64,000 nt of DNA from a bacterium (GCA_022825065.1 JAJDYR010000005.1:1-64000); one strand, 5' to 3'. Positions 12,395-23,272 are shown, numbered from the stretch's first letter. The notes: generated by a model from the sequence alone, not told the origin. Numbers and translations are program-made.

Positions 12395-12678
12395 GGAGAC
12401 CGCGCCGGGGAGGAAGCAGGAAACAGCGAAAGCGCGATCAGGCGGAGCGCGAGGAAAGAGCTCCCAAGGAAGGCGTGATCGAGGTGGACGGGATCGTCGT
12501 GGAGCCTCTGCCGAACGCGATGTTTCGCGTTGAACTCGAAGGAGGCCACAAGGTATTGGCCCATATCTCGGGGAAAATGCGGATGCACTTTATCCGGATT
12601 CTCCCGGGGGACAACGTCAAGGTGGAACTGTCCCCCTACGATTTGACGAGAGGGCGGATAACGAGTCGGTACAAGTAG
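12391..12678 (+). CDS. infA: Translation initiation factor IF-1 with basic N-terminal extension
   Basis: [67 protein letters not shown]. Confidence 0.95.
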   Translation: MRRPRRGGSRKQRKRDQAEREERAPKEGVIEVDGIVVEPLPNAMFRVELEGGHKVLAHISGKMRMHFIRILPGDNVKVELSPYDLTRGRITSRYK

Positions 12679-12707
12679 ATGTTTCCAGTGAGATTTGGAG
12701 TCAGGCC

Positions 12708-12821
12708 ATGAAGGTGAGAAGTTCCGTCAAGCCGATGTGCGACAAATGCAAAGTCATCCGCCGCAAGGGTATCGTGCGCGTCTTGTGCTCGAACCCCAAG
12801 CACAAACAGCGACAGGGCTGA
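12708..12821 (+). CDS. rpmJ: 50S ribosomal protein L36 (zinc-binding type)
   Basis: [37 protein letters not shown]; 37 aa, read directly and absent from ORF track. Confidence 0.97.
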   Translation: MKVRSSVKPMCDKCKVIRRKGIVRVLCSNPKHKQRQG

Positions 12822-12852
12822 GGCGGCGACGAGGAAATAAAGGAGAACGCGT

Positions 12853-13227
12853 ATGGCCCGTATAGCCGGAGTGGATATTCCCAACGAAAAGAACGTCAAC
12901 ATCGCTTTGACGTATATCTTTGGAATCGGGCGGACTTCCGCGAACAAGATAGTGGAAGAAGCGAACGTCAATGCCTTCTCCAAGGTGAAGGACCTCTCCG
13001 AAGCCGAAGTGCAGGCATTGCGCGAGATTATCGAGCGCGGCTATGCGGTGGAGGGCGACTTGAGGAGCCGGGTGACGATGAACATCAAGAGGTTGATGGA
13101 CATCGGCACGTACCGGGGGCTCCGGCACCGCCGCGGACTGCCCGTTCGCGGGCAGAGAACCCACACGAACGCGCGCACCCGCAAGGGGCCGCGCAAGACG
13201 GTGGGCGCGAAGAAAAAGGACAACTGA
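12853..13227 (+). CDS. rpsM: 30S ribosomal protein S13
   Basis: [26 protein letters not shown]...[32 protein letters not shown]. Confidence 0.98.
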   Translation: MARIAGVDIPNEKNVNIALTYIFGIGRTSANKIVEEANVNAFSKVKDLSEAEVQALREIIERGYAVEGDLRSRVTMNIKRLMDIGTYRGLRHRRGLPVRGQRTHTNARTRKGPRKTVGAKKKDN

Positions 13228-13265
13228 TTTTTTGATTTCGTCTCTCACAGGGTAGGAGATTTCAA

Positions 13266-13667
13266 TTGGCGCAAGCGGGCAGAGGGAAGCGCGGTGGAAA
13301 GCGCCGTCGTGAGCGAAGAGCCATCGGCAAGGGGCAGGCTCATATTCTGGCGACCTTCAACAACACCATGATCTCGATCTCCGACACGGGCGGGAACGTG
13401 GTTTGCTGGTCGACGGCGGGCGGACAGGGTTTCAAGGGGTCTCGCAAGAGCACGCCTTTCGCCGCGCAGATGGCTGCCGCGGATGTCGCCAAAAAAGCGT
13501 TGGACCTGGGCGTGACTTCGGTGGAGGTATTCGTGAGCGGTCCCGGCTCCGGCCGGGAAGCGGCGATTCGCTCGCTGGCCGCTGCGGGTCTCGAGGTGAG
13601 TCTCATTCGTGACGTAACGCCTATTCCCCACAATGGTTGCCGTCCACGGAAACGGCGCCGGGTCTAG
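13266..13667 (+). CDS. rpsK: 30S ribosomal protein S11
   Basis: TTG start; [30 protein letters not shown]...[14 protein letters not shown]. Confidence 0.97.
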   Translation: MAQAGRGKRGGKRRRERRAIGKGQAHILATFNNTMISISDTGGNVVCWSTAGGQGFKGSRKSTPFAAQMAAADVAKKALDLGVTSVEVFVSGPGSGREAAIRSLAAAGLEVSLIRDVTPIPHNGCRPRKRRRV

Positions 13668-13693
13668 GTCAAGGCGAAGAGGGAGTTTGAATT

Positions 13694-14326
13694 TTGGCGC
13701 GATACAAGGATTCGGTTTGTCGGCTTTGCCGAAGAGAGGGGATGAAGCTCTTCTTGAAGGGAGATCGCTGCATCGGCGATAAATGCTCTTTCGAGAAGCG
13801 AAGCTTTCCGCCGGGGCAGCATGGCGCGGCGCGTTCGCGGGGAAAGGTGAGCGAATACGGGCTTCAACTTCGAGAGAAACAAAAGGCGCGCCGGGTGTAC
13901 GGCGTGCTGGAGAAGCAGTTCCGGCTTTATTACAAGGAAGCGGCGCGGCGCAAGGGCGTCACCGGCGACAACCTGTTTTCACTGCTCGAATCCAGGCTGG
14001 ACAACGTCGTTTTCCGGGCGAGTTTCGCGGATTCACGGAACCAGGCGCGTCAGCTGGTGATTCACAACCACGTCCGGGTGAACGGCCGGAAGGTGAATCG
14101 CCCGGCGTTCGTCGTGCGCAAGGGCGATGTCGTCGAGATAAAGGAGAAGAGCAAGAAGATTGCGCTGATCGTGCAGAGTGCTGAGAAAGGGAAAGTGCGC
14201 GGCGCTCCCGCCTGGCTCGACGTGGACCACGCCGATCTTCAGGCGCGCGTCCTGGAGCCGCCCAGTCTGATTGACTCACAGATCGATATCAACGCGCAGC
14301 AGATTGTGGAACTGTATTCCAAATAA
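13694..14326 (+). CDS. rpsD: 30S ribosomal protein S4
   Basis: TTG start; [43 protein letters not shown]. Confidence 0.97.
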   Translation: MARYKDSVCRLCRREGMKLFLKGDRCIGDKCSFEKRSFPPGQHGAARSRGKVSEYGLQLREKQKARRVYGVLEKQFRLYYKEAARRKGVTGDNLFSLLESRLDNVVFRASFADSRNQARQLVIHNHVRVNGRKVNRPAFVVRKGDVVEIKEKSKKIALIVQSAEKGKVRGAPAWLDVDHADLQARVLEPPSLIDSQIDINAQQIVELYSK

Positions 14327-14393
14327 TTGACGTGCTTGTTTCGACCAACTTGTTTTGAAAAGTGGTCAACCGCCGAACGGAGGACCAATAGAA

Positions 14394-15413
14394 ATGACAG
14401 CCATTGCTGATCTGGTCAAACCCACTGGCCTGGAGCCGCAGCCGGAAAGTTTGACCGATACTTTCGGCCGTTTTGTCGCTGAGCCCCTGGAGCGCGGGTA
14501 TGGCGTTACGCTGGGCAATGCGCTCCGCCGCGTGATCCTGTCTTCACTGCAGGGAGCCGCTTTTACGGGCGTGCGCATCGAAGGGGTGTTTCACGAGTTT
14601 TCGAGCATTCCCGGCGTCATGGAAGACGTGACGGAAATCATCCTGAATCTCAAGGACGTCGTCATTGACGTGGAATCGGAAACCCTGCCGGTTCATATGC
14701 ATTATCAGCATTCGGGTTCCGCCGGCGTATTCAAGGCGGGAGATATCGAAGCCCCCGGGGGCGTGAAGGTGCTGACCCCCGAGGTGGAGATCGCCAACAT
14801 GAACGATGAGGCGGAACTCGAGGTGGAACTCGTGGCGAACATCGGCCGCGGCTACGTCCCCGCGGAGAGAAACGTGGATTTGTCCCTCGGCCCCCAATTC
14901 ATCCCGATGGACTCCATATTCTCCCCCATCCGCCGCTGCACCTTCCAGGTGGAGAAAACCCGGGTGGGCGACATCACGGACTACGACAAGCTGATTCTCG
15001 ACGTGGAGACGAACGGAACCGTCGCCCCCGTGGATGCGGTTGCCCACGCGGCGAAGATATTGAAGGACAACCTCCAGATATTCATCAACTTCGAGGAAGA
15101 GCGTGCGCCGCAGGCGCCCAAGGTGGATGAGCGCAAGCAAAGAATGGTGGAGAGTCTCGGCAGAAGCGTCGAGGAACTCGAGCTTTCGGTTCGCAGCTAT
15201 AACTGCCTGAAAAACGCGCGGATCCGCACGCTGGGCGAACTGGTGCAGAAAACGGAAGCCGAGCTGCTGAGAACGAGGAACTTCGGGCGCAAGAGTCTGA
15301 ACGAAATTCGTGATATCCTCACGGGGATGGGTTTGTCCCTCGGAATGGATTTGGGCTATATGAATCTCACGCCGCGCGAGGTGAGCGGGCAGGATGATTC
15401 CGAACAAGAATAG
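14394..15413 (+). CDS. rpoA: RNA polymerase subunit alpha
   Basis: [47 protein letters not shown] before ATG 14394. Confidence 0.97.
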   Translation: MTAIADLVKPTGLEPQPESLTDTFGRFVAEPLERGYGVTLGNALRRVILSSLQGAAFTGVRIEGVFHEFSSIPGVMEDVTEIILNLKDVVIDVESETLPVHMHYQHSGSAGVFKAGDIEAPGGVKVLTPEVEIANMNDEAELEVELVANIGRGYVPAERNVDLSLGPQFIPMDSIFSPIRRCTFQVEKTRVGDITDYDKLILDVETNGTVAPVDAVAHAAKILKDNLQIFINFEEERAPQAPKVDERKQRMVESLGRSVEELELSVRSYNCLKNARIRTLGELVQKTEAELLRTRNFGRKSLNEIRDILTGMGLSLGMDLGYMNLTPREVSGQDDSEQE

Positions 15414-15424
15414 GAAATAGATAG

Positions 15425-15847
15425 ATGCGGCACCGATGGCACGGAAGAAAACTGGGACGCACCTCGAAGCATCGCGACGCCATGACGAGGAACATGGTGA
15501 CGTCTCTCATCGACGAGGAGAGAGTGCGAACGACGCTGGCGAAGGCCAAGGAGGTGCGCCGCCACGCCGAGCGCATTATCACCACGGGCAAGAAAGGCAC
15601 GCTCCACGCGCGGCGGCAGGTCGCCTCTTATCTCAAGACCCCCGCCGCGGTCGCCAAGCTCATGGAGACCATCGCCCCGAGATATGCGGAGCGGCCCGGC
15701 GGCTATACCCGGATTCTGCGCCTCCCCCCCCGGCAGGGGGACGCCGCGCCCATGGCGCTCCTCGAGTTGATCGACAGGGACACCACGAGAGAAGAAGAAA
15801 GGCAGGAGCGGCGCCGGAAGAGAAAAGAGGCGCAAGGAGAAGCGTAG
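15425..15847 (+). CDS. rplQ: 50S ribosomal protein L17
   Basis: MRHRWHGRKLGRTSKHRDAMTRNMVTSLI. Confidence 0.97.
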   Translation: MRHRWHGRKLGRTSKHRDAMTRNMVTSLIDEERVRTTLAKAKEVRRHAERIITTGKKGTLHARRQVASYLKTPAAVAKLMETIAPRYAERPGGYTRILRLPPRQGDAAPMALLELIDRDTTREEERQERRRKRKEAQGEA

Positions 15848-15871
15848 GGGCCCGAATAGGAGAGACTCCTG

Positions 15872-15904
15872 AAAGGAGAGCCGCCGAGGCTCTCCTTTTT
15901 TGTT
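15872..15904 (+). terminator. Rho-independent terminator of the ribosomal supercluster
   Basis: AAAGGAGAGCC-GCCGA-GGCTCTCCTTTTTTT perfect stem plus T run just after rplQ. Confidence 0.9.
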
Positions 15905-15932
15905 TGGCCGAAACGTAACGGAGAGCGAGCCA

Positions 15933-16358
15933 TTGTCTGATGCCAGAGGACGCCCGGATGCGGATGGCTGTTTCGTATGCGGACCCGCGAACCCGATTGG
16001 CCTGAAAATTACGTTCCGGCTCGACGGCGACGTCTGCCGCGCCGAGTTCACGCCGCAGTCCGTCCACCAGGGCTACGACGGCGTCACGCACGGCGGCATC
16101 GTCTTCAGCGTTCTCGATGACGTCATGGCGAACTGGCTTTTCCTCAAAGGGGTGCGCGCCTATTCGGCGAGAAGCGAAATCCGCTATCGCGACCCCCTTC
16201 CCGTCGGCACACCCCTGCTGCTCGAGGGAAGGCTCAAGAAGAAAAAGGGCAGGTTCGTCGTCCTGGAGGGAAAAGCGACCAGGGCGGAAGACGGCCGGGC
16301 CGTCGCCGAGGCGGAGAGCACGTTCCACGTCGTGGAAGAGGAGGCGGAGGGTTCATGA
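15933..16358 (+). CDS. PaaI-like hotdog thioesterase
   Basis: DGCFVCGPANPIGLKITFR...HQGYDGVTHGGIVFSVLDDVMA; TTG start likely. Confidence 0.8.
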   Translation: MSDARGRPDADGCFVCGPANPIGLKITFRLDGDVCRAEFTPQSVHQGYDGVTHGGIVFSVLDDVMANWLFLKGVRAYSARSEIRYRDPLPVGTPLLLEGRLKKKKGRFVVLEGKATRAEDGRAVAEAESTFHVVEEEAEGS

Positions 16359-17470
16359 AAATCGGGCTGCTCAGGGAAATCAAACAGGATGAATACAGGG
16401 TCGCCTTGACGCCCGGCGCCGTTGAGGCTCTCGCGGAGGCGGGCCACGTTGTGATGGTGGAAAAAGGGGCGGGCCTCGACGCCGGCATCGCGGATGCGGA
16501 ATACAGGGCGGTGGGCGCGCGGGTCGTTTCGACGGCTGAGGAAATCTGGTCGGAGGGGGAGATGATCGTCAAGGTCAAGGAACCCCTGGAGCCGGAATTT
16601 CCGCTGATGCGCGAAGGGCAGATTCTGTTCGCCTTTTTGCATCTGGCCGCCTGCCGGCCCCTTGCGCGCGCCCTCGTGGAGAGCGGAGCCTGCGGCGTAG
16701 CGTTCGAGACGGTGACTTCGCCCGAGGGCGTTTTGCCCATTCTGCAGCCCATGAGTGAAATCGCGGGCAGGATGGCCGTTCAGGAGGGCGCCAAGTATCT
16801 CGGAAAAAACCTGGGCGGACGCGGCGTTCTGCTGGCCGGGGCGCCGGGCGTTCCCCGCGGAAACGTGGTCATCCTCGGCGCGGGCATCGTCGGAAAGAAC
16901 GCGGCCAAAATAGCGGTCGGCATGCACGCGGGCGTCACGGTCTTCGACATCAACCACGCGCGTCTCGAGTATATCGACGATATATTCGACGGCCGCGTCA
17001 AGACGCTGGTGTCCACGCGCTTTACCATACGCGAAGCCCTGCGGGAGGCGGATCTGGTCATCGGCGCCGTTTTGGTGCCGGGCGGGCGAACGCCGGTTCT
17101 GGTTTCGCGCGATATGCTGCGGGAGATGAACGCAGGCGCCGTCATCGTGGACGTTGCGGTGGACCAGGGCGGCTGCGTGGAGACGATACGGCCCACCTAT
17201 CACTCGGATCCCACCTACCTCGTCGACGGCGTCGTCCACTACGGGGTGGCGAACATGCCGGGGGTCGTGCCCCGCACGAGCACCATCGCGCTCTCGAACG
17301 CCGTGCTGCCCTACGCCCTGGAACTGGCCAACTCAGGAATCAGGGAAGCGGCGATGCGCAATCCGCACCTCGCCGACGGCCTGAACGTGGCCGGAGGGCG
17401 CGTCACGCACGCCGGCGTGGCGGAAGCCCTGCAGATGGAGGGCGCAAGCGTTCGGGAGGTGTTCGCCTAG
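16355..17470 (+). CDS. ald: Alanine dehydrogenase
   Basis: MKIGLLREIKQDEYRVALTPGAVEAL; VAVDQGGCVETIRPTYHSDPTYLVDGVVHYGVANMPG. Confidence 0.95.
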   Translation: MKIGLLREIKQDEYRVALTPGAVEALAEAGHVVMVEKGAGLDAGIADAEYRAVGARVVSTAEEIWSEGEMIVKVKEPLEPEFPLMREGQILFAFLHLAACRPLARALVESGACGVAFETVTSPEGVLPILQPMSEIAGRMAVQEGAKYLGKNLGGRGVLLAGAPGVPRGNVVILGAGIVGKNAAKIAVGMHAGVTVFDINHARLEYIDDIFDGRVKTLVSTRFTIREALREADLVIGAVLVPGGRTPVLVSRDMLREMNAGAVIVDVAVDQGGCVETIRPTYHSDPTYLVDGVVHYGVANMPGVVPRTSTIALSNAVLPYALELANSGIREAAMRNPHLADGLNVAGGRVTHAGVAEALQMEGASVREVFA

Positions 17471-18174
17471 TCGTGTTCCGCGGCCGGGACGCTCGCGTTT
17501 TCAGGTGATTTCTTGATGAGGTCCAGCACGAATTTCCCTTGAATTTCCAGGTGCTTGATCACCAGACGTTCTGCGGCTCTCGCGTCGCCGTCGAGAATGG
17601 CATCGAGTATCTCCTCGTGCTCGGCCATGGAGCCTTCGAGACGCCCGGGCGCGTGAAGCGTCACCACGCGGGTCTTCATGATCTGCTGCCTGAGGTTCCC
17701 GATGAGTCCCTGTAGTCTCGAGTTCTCGCAAGCGCTCGTGATGTGGCGGTGAAAATCGCGGTTCGCCGCCCAGTAGGCGTCCACCTCGCCGCGCTCGTGG
17801 CGGCGTTTCAACTGCTCGTATAACGCATAGAGCGTTTCGTTCGCCCTTCCTTCGCGGAGATTCGGGGTCGCGAGGCGCGTGGCGAGACCCTCGAGTACGC
17901 TCGTGATCGTGTAGATGTCCAGGACTTCATCTTCGCTCACGAGGCTCACGTGCGCCCCCTTGTGCGGGACGACGGTGATGTAGCCTTCGGCCGCGAGTTC
18001 CCGGAAGGCTTCGCGTAGCGGCGTTCTGCTCACGCCCATCGACTCGGTCAGCGTCGTCTCGACGAGCTTGTCCCCCGGCTGGAAGATGCCGCTCAGGATG
18101 GCGTCCTTGATTTGCTCCGACACCATCTTGCTCAGGGATTTGGGTTTTTCGATCTGAACGCCCGGTATCCGCAC
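17467..18174 (-). CDS. GntR/FadR-family transcriptional regulator
   Basis: IKDAILSGIFQPGDKLVETTLTESMGVSRTPLREAFRELAAEGY wHTH plus FCD-like domain. Confidence 0.92.
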   Translation of the reverse strand: MRIPGVQIEKPKSLSKMVSEQIKDAILSGIFQPGDKLVETTLTESMGVSRTPLREAFRELAAEGYITVVPHKGAHVSLVSEDEVLDIYTITSVLEGLATRLATPNLREGRANETLYALYEQLKRRHERGEVDAYWAANRDFHRHITSACENSRLQGLIGNLRQQIMKTRVVTLHAPGRLEGSMAEHEEILDAILDGDARAAERLVIKHLEIQGKFVLDLIKKSPENASVPAAEHD

Positions 18175-18255
18175 CTCAATCCCCCCGCGAGCCCTTGCGA
18201 AGTCTGGGCGCCATGATGCCGGAGAAGTCTCCGAAGATTTTCATGCCCTCAAGCC

Positions 18256-19446
18256 TCACACCACGCCTTCTTCTCGAAGCGTCTTTCTTTGCGCCTCATC
18301 CATGCCGAGGACGGATTCGAGCACCTCTTCGGTGTGCTGGCCCAGCGTGGGCGGCGGCGTCCGCACGGCGCCCGGGGTCTCGGAGAGCTTGATGGGCACG
18401 CCGGTGACTTTCGTGGGGCCGGCGACGGGCACGTCGATGTCCACCACCATCTCGCGCGCGAGAATCTGGGGCTCGTTCAGCACCTGCTCGAGATTGTTTA
18501 TCGGACCGCAGGGAATGCCCGCTCCCCGCAGGGTTCCGATCGTCTCTTCCACCGTCTTCCCGGCGAAGAAGGGGTCGAGAATCCCTTGGAGCTCCAGGCG
18601 GTTGTCCACCCGGTCCTTGTTGACGGCGAACTTGGGGTCTTCCTTGATGTGCTCCAGCCCCATGGCGTCGCAGAACCTCCGCCAGAGGCTGTCGTTCCCC
18701 ACGCCGAGGTTGAAGTAGCCATCCTTGCACTTGTATGTCTCATACGGCGTGATGGAGGGATGCTTGTTCCCCCGCCTCGGCGGGAGCTTCCCGGTTCCGA
18801 AGTAGTTGTTCGCGTGGTAGGTGAGCAGGGCCACCTGCCCGTCGAGCATGCCGACGTCGACCATCTGGCCGACGCCGGTCTTCTCGCGGTGGTAGAGCGA
18901 GAGCAGAACCCCCTGGGCGGCGAGCATTCCCGCCGTGATGTCCCCAATGGATGCGCCGAACTTGCTGGGCGGACCGTCGGGCTCTCCGGTGATGCTCATG
19001 ATCCCGCCTTCGCCCTGGATGACCACGTCGAATCCGGGCTCGTTTTTCCGGGGGCCGGTCTGGCCGAAGCCCGAGAGCGAGGCGAAGATGGCCGCGGGGT
19101 TGATGCGGTGGATCTCCTCCCACGAAAACCCGAGCTTGTCCAGCGTGCCGGGCCGGAAGTTCTCCACGACGACGTCGCCCTTGCGGATCAAGTCCCGCAG
19201 AAGCTCCTTCCCGCGCTCGTCCTTCAGGTTGAGCGTAAGGCTTTTCTTGTTGCGGTTAATGGAGATGAAGTACGTGCTCACCCCGTTCAGAAAAGGAGGG
19301 CCCCAGCCCCGGGTGTCGTCCCCGCCCTGGGGATGTTCGATCTTGATGACCTCCGCGCCCATATCGCCCAGCATCATGGTGCAATAAGGGCCTGCGAGAA
19401 TGCGCGTCAGGTCGATGACCCGGATTCCTTCCAGTGGTCCAGCCAT
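18256..19446 (-). CDS. CaiB/BaiF (class III) CoA-transferase
   Basis: GIRVIDLTRILAGPYCTMMLGDMGAEVIKIEHPQGGDDTRGWGPPF. Confidence 0.95.
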   Translation of the reverse strand: MAGPLEGIRVIDLTRILAGPYCTMMLGDMGAEVIKIEHPQGGDDTRGWGPPFLNGVSTYFISINRNKKSLTLNLKDERGKELLRDLIRKGDVVVENFRPGTLDKLGFSWEEIHRINPAAIFASLSGFGQTGPRKNEPGFDVVIQGEGGIMSITGEPDGPPSKFGASIGDITAGMLAAQGVLLSLYHREKTGVGQMVDVGMLDGQVALLTYHANNYFGTGKLPPRRGNKHPSITPYETYKCKDGYFNLGVGNDSLWRRFCDAMGLEHIKEDPKFAVNKDRVDNRLELQGILDPFFAGKTVEETIGTLRGAGIPCGPINNLEQVLNEPQILAREMVVDIDVPVAGPTKVTGVPIKLSETPGAVRTPPPTLGQHTEEVLESVLGMDEAQRKTLREEGVV

Positions 19447-19461
19447 GAGAGTGTTTCTCCA

Positions 19462-20586
19462 TCAAACTCGGATGAGTGAAATCAGCACGCCGGCCGCAAT
19501 CGCCGAGCCGATGACGCCCGCCACGTTGGGACCCATCGCGTGCATGAGTAGAAAATTGCCCGGGTTCTCGTCGGCCCCCACCTTCTGGACGACGCGCGCC
19601 GCCATGGGGACCGCGCTCACGCCCGCAGCCCCGATGAGGGGATTGATCGGCGTACTGCTGACCGAAGCCATGATCTTGCCGAAGATGACGCCGGTGGCCG
19701 TGCCGATGCCGAAGGCGATGAAGCCGAGCAGGAGAATGCCGATGGTCTCCCACTTGAGAAACGTCTCCGCCGTCATCGAGGCGCCCACCGAGACGCCGAG
19801 GAATATCGTCACGATGTTGAGCAGTGCGTCTTCGGAGGTCTTCAAGAGCCTCTCGACGACCCCGCACTCTCGGAAGAGGTTCCCGAGCATGAGCATCCCG
19901 ATGAGGGGCGCCGCCGATGGGAGGAGGAGGCCGGTGAGCAGCGTGGTGATGATGGGGAAGAGGATGCGGACGGGTTTTTCGATCTCCTTGAGCTGCATCA
20001 TCTCCCGCGAGCGCTCCTCACTGTTCGTCAGCGCCTTCATGATGGGGGGCTGAATCATCGGAACGAGCGCCATGTAGCTGTAGGCGGCCACGGCGATGGG
20101 GCCGAGCAGGTGGGGCGCCAGCTTGGAAGCCGTGTAGATGGCCGTGGGGCCGTCCGCCCCGCCGATGATGCCGATGGCGCCCGCTTCTGAGAGGTTGAAG
20201 CCCAGGAATATGCTTCCGAGCAGCGTGGCGAAGATGCCGAACTGCGCCGCCGCGCCCAGGAGCAGCGTCTTGGGGTTCGCGAGCAGCGGGCCGAAGTCCG
20301 TGAGCGCCCCGATTCCCATGAAGATCAGGGGCGGAAACACGCCCGCCTTCACCCCGAAGTAGAAATAGTCGATGAGGCCTCCCTTATCGAAAATGCCGGT
20401 TTCGGGGAGGTTCGAGAGCAGCATGCCGAACCCGATGGGCACCAGGAGCAGGGGTTCGAACCCCTTCCGGATGGCCAGGTAGAGAAGCAGGCAGGAAATG
20501 GCGAGCATGAGGACGTCGCCGATATGAAGTGACGCGAACCCGGTGAGGGAGATGAAATCGGCGACCGAGTGGAACAGGCGGCTCAT
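19462..20586 (-). CDS. Na+-pumping decarboxylase beta subunit (OadB/MmdB/GcdB family)
   Basis: [57 protein letters not shown]. Confidence 0.94.
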   Translation of the reverse strand: MSRLFHSVADFISLTGFASLHIGDVLMLAISCLLLYLAIRKGFEPLLLVPIGFGMLLSNLPETGIFDKGGLIDYFYFGVKAGVFPPLIFMGIGALTDFGPLLANPKTLLLGAAAQFGIFATLLGSIFLGFNLSEAGAIGIIGGADGPTAIYTASKLAPHLLGPIAVAAYSYMALVPMIQPPIMKALTNSEERSREMMQLKEIEKPVRILFPIITTLLTGLLLPSAAPLIGMLMLGNLFRECGVVERLLKTSEDALLNIVTIFLGVSVGASMTAETFLKWETIGILLLGFIAFGIGTATGVIFGKIMASVSSTPINPLIGAAGVSAVPMAARVVQKVGADENPGNFLLMHAMGPNVAGVIGSAIAAGVLISLIRV

Positions 20587-20990
20587 GAGACCTCCAGCAG
20601 CAGTTGAGAGGCTTCCACCTTGTCGCCTTTCGCCACGTGAACCGCCTGCACGACGCAGTCCGAATCCGCGAGAATCACGTTTTCCATCTTCATGGCCTCG
20701 AGGACCAGAAGCGTATCGCCTGCGCGCGCCGAATCGCCCGGGCCCACCTCGACGGAGAGCACCACCCCCGGCAGGGGGGCGAGTATCTTGCCGCCGACGC
20801 TCGTCGCCTTGGGCGCGGGCTTGCGCGCGGCGGGGGATGGACGGGGAGCGGCGGCCGCCTTCTCCTCTTCTTCCACCTCCACGCGGTGCGTTTGCCCGTC
20901 CACGGTGATTTCGAGATCGTTCGAGCCGGGGTCGCGCGCCACGCTCACCGCGTAGCGTTTCCCGTTGATGGTCAGATGGAAGTTTCTCAC
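20583..20990 (-). CDS. Biotin carboxyl-carrier subunit of decarboxylase (gamma, MmdC-like)
   Basis: Biotinyl motif VLEAMKMEN; Ala/Pro linker; overlaps oadB start. Confidence 0.92.
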   Translation of the reverse strand: MRNFHLTINGKRYAVSVARDPGSNDLEITVDGQTHRVEVEEEEKAAAAPRPSPAARKPAPKATSVGGKILAPLPGVVLSVEVGPGDSARAGDTLLVLEAMKMENVILADSDCVVQAVHVAKGDKVEASQLLLEVS

Positions 20991-21307
20991 CGCCGCCTCC
21001 GCTGGCTGAGACGCCCGACGCGGGCGGACCGCGCCCAAAGGGAATTCGCGTTCCGACGCACCTCGGGAACGTACACATCAGGCGTTTCGGTTTCAAGGAA
21101 ATATCCGGCGGCGGCCGCCAGGACGAGTTCCAGATCGTCTCCTTCAGTCGAAGGCTTCTGCTCCTGCGCGTCCACGCCTGTTTCCGCACTTCCCGAGCCG
21201 ACGAACCACTCCAGGAGCATGATGACAGCCATCAGCACGATCAGGGAGCCGAAAACGACGCCCATGCCGATGATCGTCAGCATGATTGCGGGTATGAATG
21301 CGTCCAC
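20987..21307 (-). CDS. OadG/MmdD-family small membrane subunit
   Basis: [31 protein letters not shown] single TM; operon context. Confidence 0.82.
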   Translation of the reverse strand: MDAFIPAIMLTIIGMGVVFGSLIVLMAVIMLLEWFVGSGSAETGVDAQEQKPSTEGDDLELVLAAAAGYFLETETPDVYVPEVRRNANSLWARSARVGRLSQRRRR

Positions 21308-21324
21308 GGGGCAATCCTTATCCT

Positions 21325-22887
21325 TTACAGCGGTATGTTTCCGTGTTTTTTCCGCGGTCTGTCCTCGCGCTTGTGAGCGGTCATCTCGAGAGCCCGGATG
21401 AGCGCTCCCCTCGTGTGGCGCGGCTCGATGATGACGTCCACCAGCCCGTATTTCGCCGCCGTATAGGGCTTGGCGAAAAGGTTGCGGTATTCTTCTATCT
21501 TCTCCTGGCGGACCTTCTCGGGGTCCTCGGCCTCGCCGATCTCGCGCCGGAAGATGATGTTGGCGGCGCCCTCGGGACCCATCACGGCGATCTCGGCGAA
21601 CGGATACGCCAGTACGCGGTCGTAGCCCAGGCCGAACCCGCTCATCGCGATGTAGGCGCCGCCGTAGCTCTTGCGGACGATCAAGGCGATTTTCGGCACG
21701 CTCGCCTCGCTGTAGGCGAAGAGCACCTTGGCCCCGTGGCGGATGACGCCGCCGTATTCCTGCTGGGTGCCGGGCAGATAGCCGGGCACGTCCACGAAGT
21801 TGACGAGGGGAAGGTTGAAGGCGTCGCAGAAGCGCACGAAGCGCGCGAGCTTGTCGGAGCTGTCGATGTCCAGGACGCCTGCCAGGTGCGTGGGCTGGTT
21901 TCCCACGACGCCGACGGGCTTTCCCCCCAGGCGCGCGAACCCGACGACGATGTTTTTGGCGAAATCCGCCTGAACCTCCAGGAAATCGCCGTCGTCGAAG
22001 ACGTTGGCCACCAGGTCGCGCACGTCGTAGGCCCGCGTGGCGTCCGCCGGGACGACCCCGTCGAGTTCGGGGTTCTCATCCGGCGGCCACTCGGGCGTAT
22101 CGGTACGGGGAGGGTCGTCCAGATTGTTCGAAGGCAGGAACGAGAGCAGTTTCTTCACCATCTCGAAGCATTCGCGCTCGTCTTTGGTGAGGAAATGCGC
22201 GTTCCCGCTCGTCGAGCTGTGCACCGCGCCGCCGCCCAGTTCCTCGACGGATACGTCCTCTCCCGTCACCGCCTTGATGACCTCAGGCCCGGTGATGAAC
22301 ATCTTGCTCAGCCCGTCGACCATGAAGACGAAGTCCGTGATGGCGGGCGAGTAGACGGCCCCTCCCGCGCAGGGGCCGACGATGATCGATATCTGGGGAA
22401 TCACGCCCGACGCCTGGGTGTTGTTATGGAAGATTTGAGCGTAGCCGTGAAGCGCCAGGACGCCCTCGTGGATGCGCGCGCCGCCCGAATCGAGGATGGT
22501 GACGATGGGAGCGCCCGCCTTCATGGCGAGTTCCTGCATCTTCACGATCTTTTCGGCGTGCATCTCGCCCAGCGAACCGCCGAGGGCGCCGAAATCCTGC
22601 GAGGCCACGAAAACGAGCTGGCCGTTCACGTGTCCGCTGCCGGTGATGACGCCGTCCCCGGGGGAGCGCCGCGCGTCCATCCCGAAATCCGTGGCGCGCG
22701 TCTCGACGAAGAGGTTGAGTTCCGAGAAGCTGTCGGGGTCGAGCAGGAGGTCGATGCGCTCCCTGGCGGTCAGCTTGCCCTGCTTGTGCTGGCGCTCTTT
22801 CGCCGCCTCGCCACCGAGCGCTTGCGCCCGGGAGGTCAACGCTTTCAGTTCATCTATGGGATCCGGACTGTTCGGGTCGGGCGGCAA
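21325..22887 (-). CDS. Methylmalonyl-CoA/propionyl-CoA carboxyltransferase alpha subunit (MmdA/PccB family)
   Basis: ERIDLLLDPDSFSEL; SGGARIHEGV; LVNFVDVPGYLPGTQQEYGGVIRHGAK; likely TTG start with AGGAG upstream. Confidence 0.94.
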   Translation of the reverse strand: MPPDPNSPDPIDELKALTSRAQALGGEAAKERQHKQGKLTARERIDLLLDPDSFSELNLFVETRATDFGMDARRSPGDGVITGSGHVNGQLVFVASQDFGALGGSLGEMHAEKIVKMQELAMKAGAPIVTILDSGGARIHEGVLALHGYAQIFHNNTQASGVIPQISIIVGPCAGGAVYSPAITDFVFMVDGLSKMFITGPEVIKAVTGEDVSVEELGGGAVHSSTSGNAHFLTKDERECFEMVKKLLSFLPSNNLDDPPRTDTPEWPPDENPELDGVVPADATRAYDVRDLVANVFDDGDFLEVQADFAKNIVVGFARLGGKPVGVVGNQPTHLAGVLDIDSSDKLARFVRFCDAFNLPLVNFVDVPGYLPGTQQEYGGVIRHGAKVLFAYSEASVPKIALIVRKSYGGAYIAMSGFGLGYDRVLAYPFAEIAVMGPEGAANIIFRREIGEAEDPEKVRQEKIEEYRNLFAKPYTAAKYGLVDVIIEPRHTRGALIRALEMTAHKREDRPRKKHGNIPL

Positions 22888-23101
22888 TGCTCGTCTCCTG
22901 AAAATGTATATTGCATACAATCAGCTTTGGGCCGTAAAGTCAAGGGTTTTCAGATGCGCCGGAAGGGATTTTCGGGAGATAACCGGCGCGGTGGGGAGGA
23001 GTTGCTGACCTGGGAACGAGGAAATTAACTCCCCCTCTTGGGGGGCTGTTGAAAAAGCCCCTGAGAAGGTAATGGCAACCTCACTGAAAGGGAAACCCCA
23101 T

Positions 23102-23225
23102 AAAGGCAACCCCCCCTACCCCCCCTTGTCAGGGGGGTAAAAAAAGGCGATGCGCTCTCGCCGGGCTGAGGGGGTTTTGCTTTTTCTTGCCCCCCTGACA
23201 AGGGGGGGTAGGGGGGGTTGCCTTT
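23102..23225. repeat. G/C-run inverted repeat, copy 1
   Basis: AAAGGCAACCCCCCCTACCCCCCCTTGTCAGGGGGG and its 36-nt perfect reverse complement at the other end. Confidence 0.97.
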
Positions 23226-23272
23226 CCTTTAAGGCAGGGCCTGTTTGACCCTCCCTCTTCGGTCGGGTCAAA

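Noticed and set aside
19462-21189. 575-aa ORF as a fused decarboxylase protein
   Set aside because: Only the part from 20586 is OadB; the upstream extension overlaps the biotin carrier gene out of frame.
21298-23028. 576-aa ORF antisense to the carboxyltransferase gene
   Set aside because: Antisense shadow of a conserved gene in high-GC DNA; no recognisable domain.
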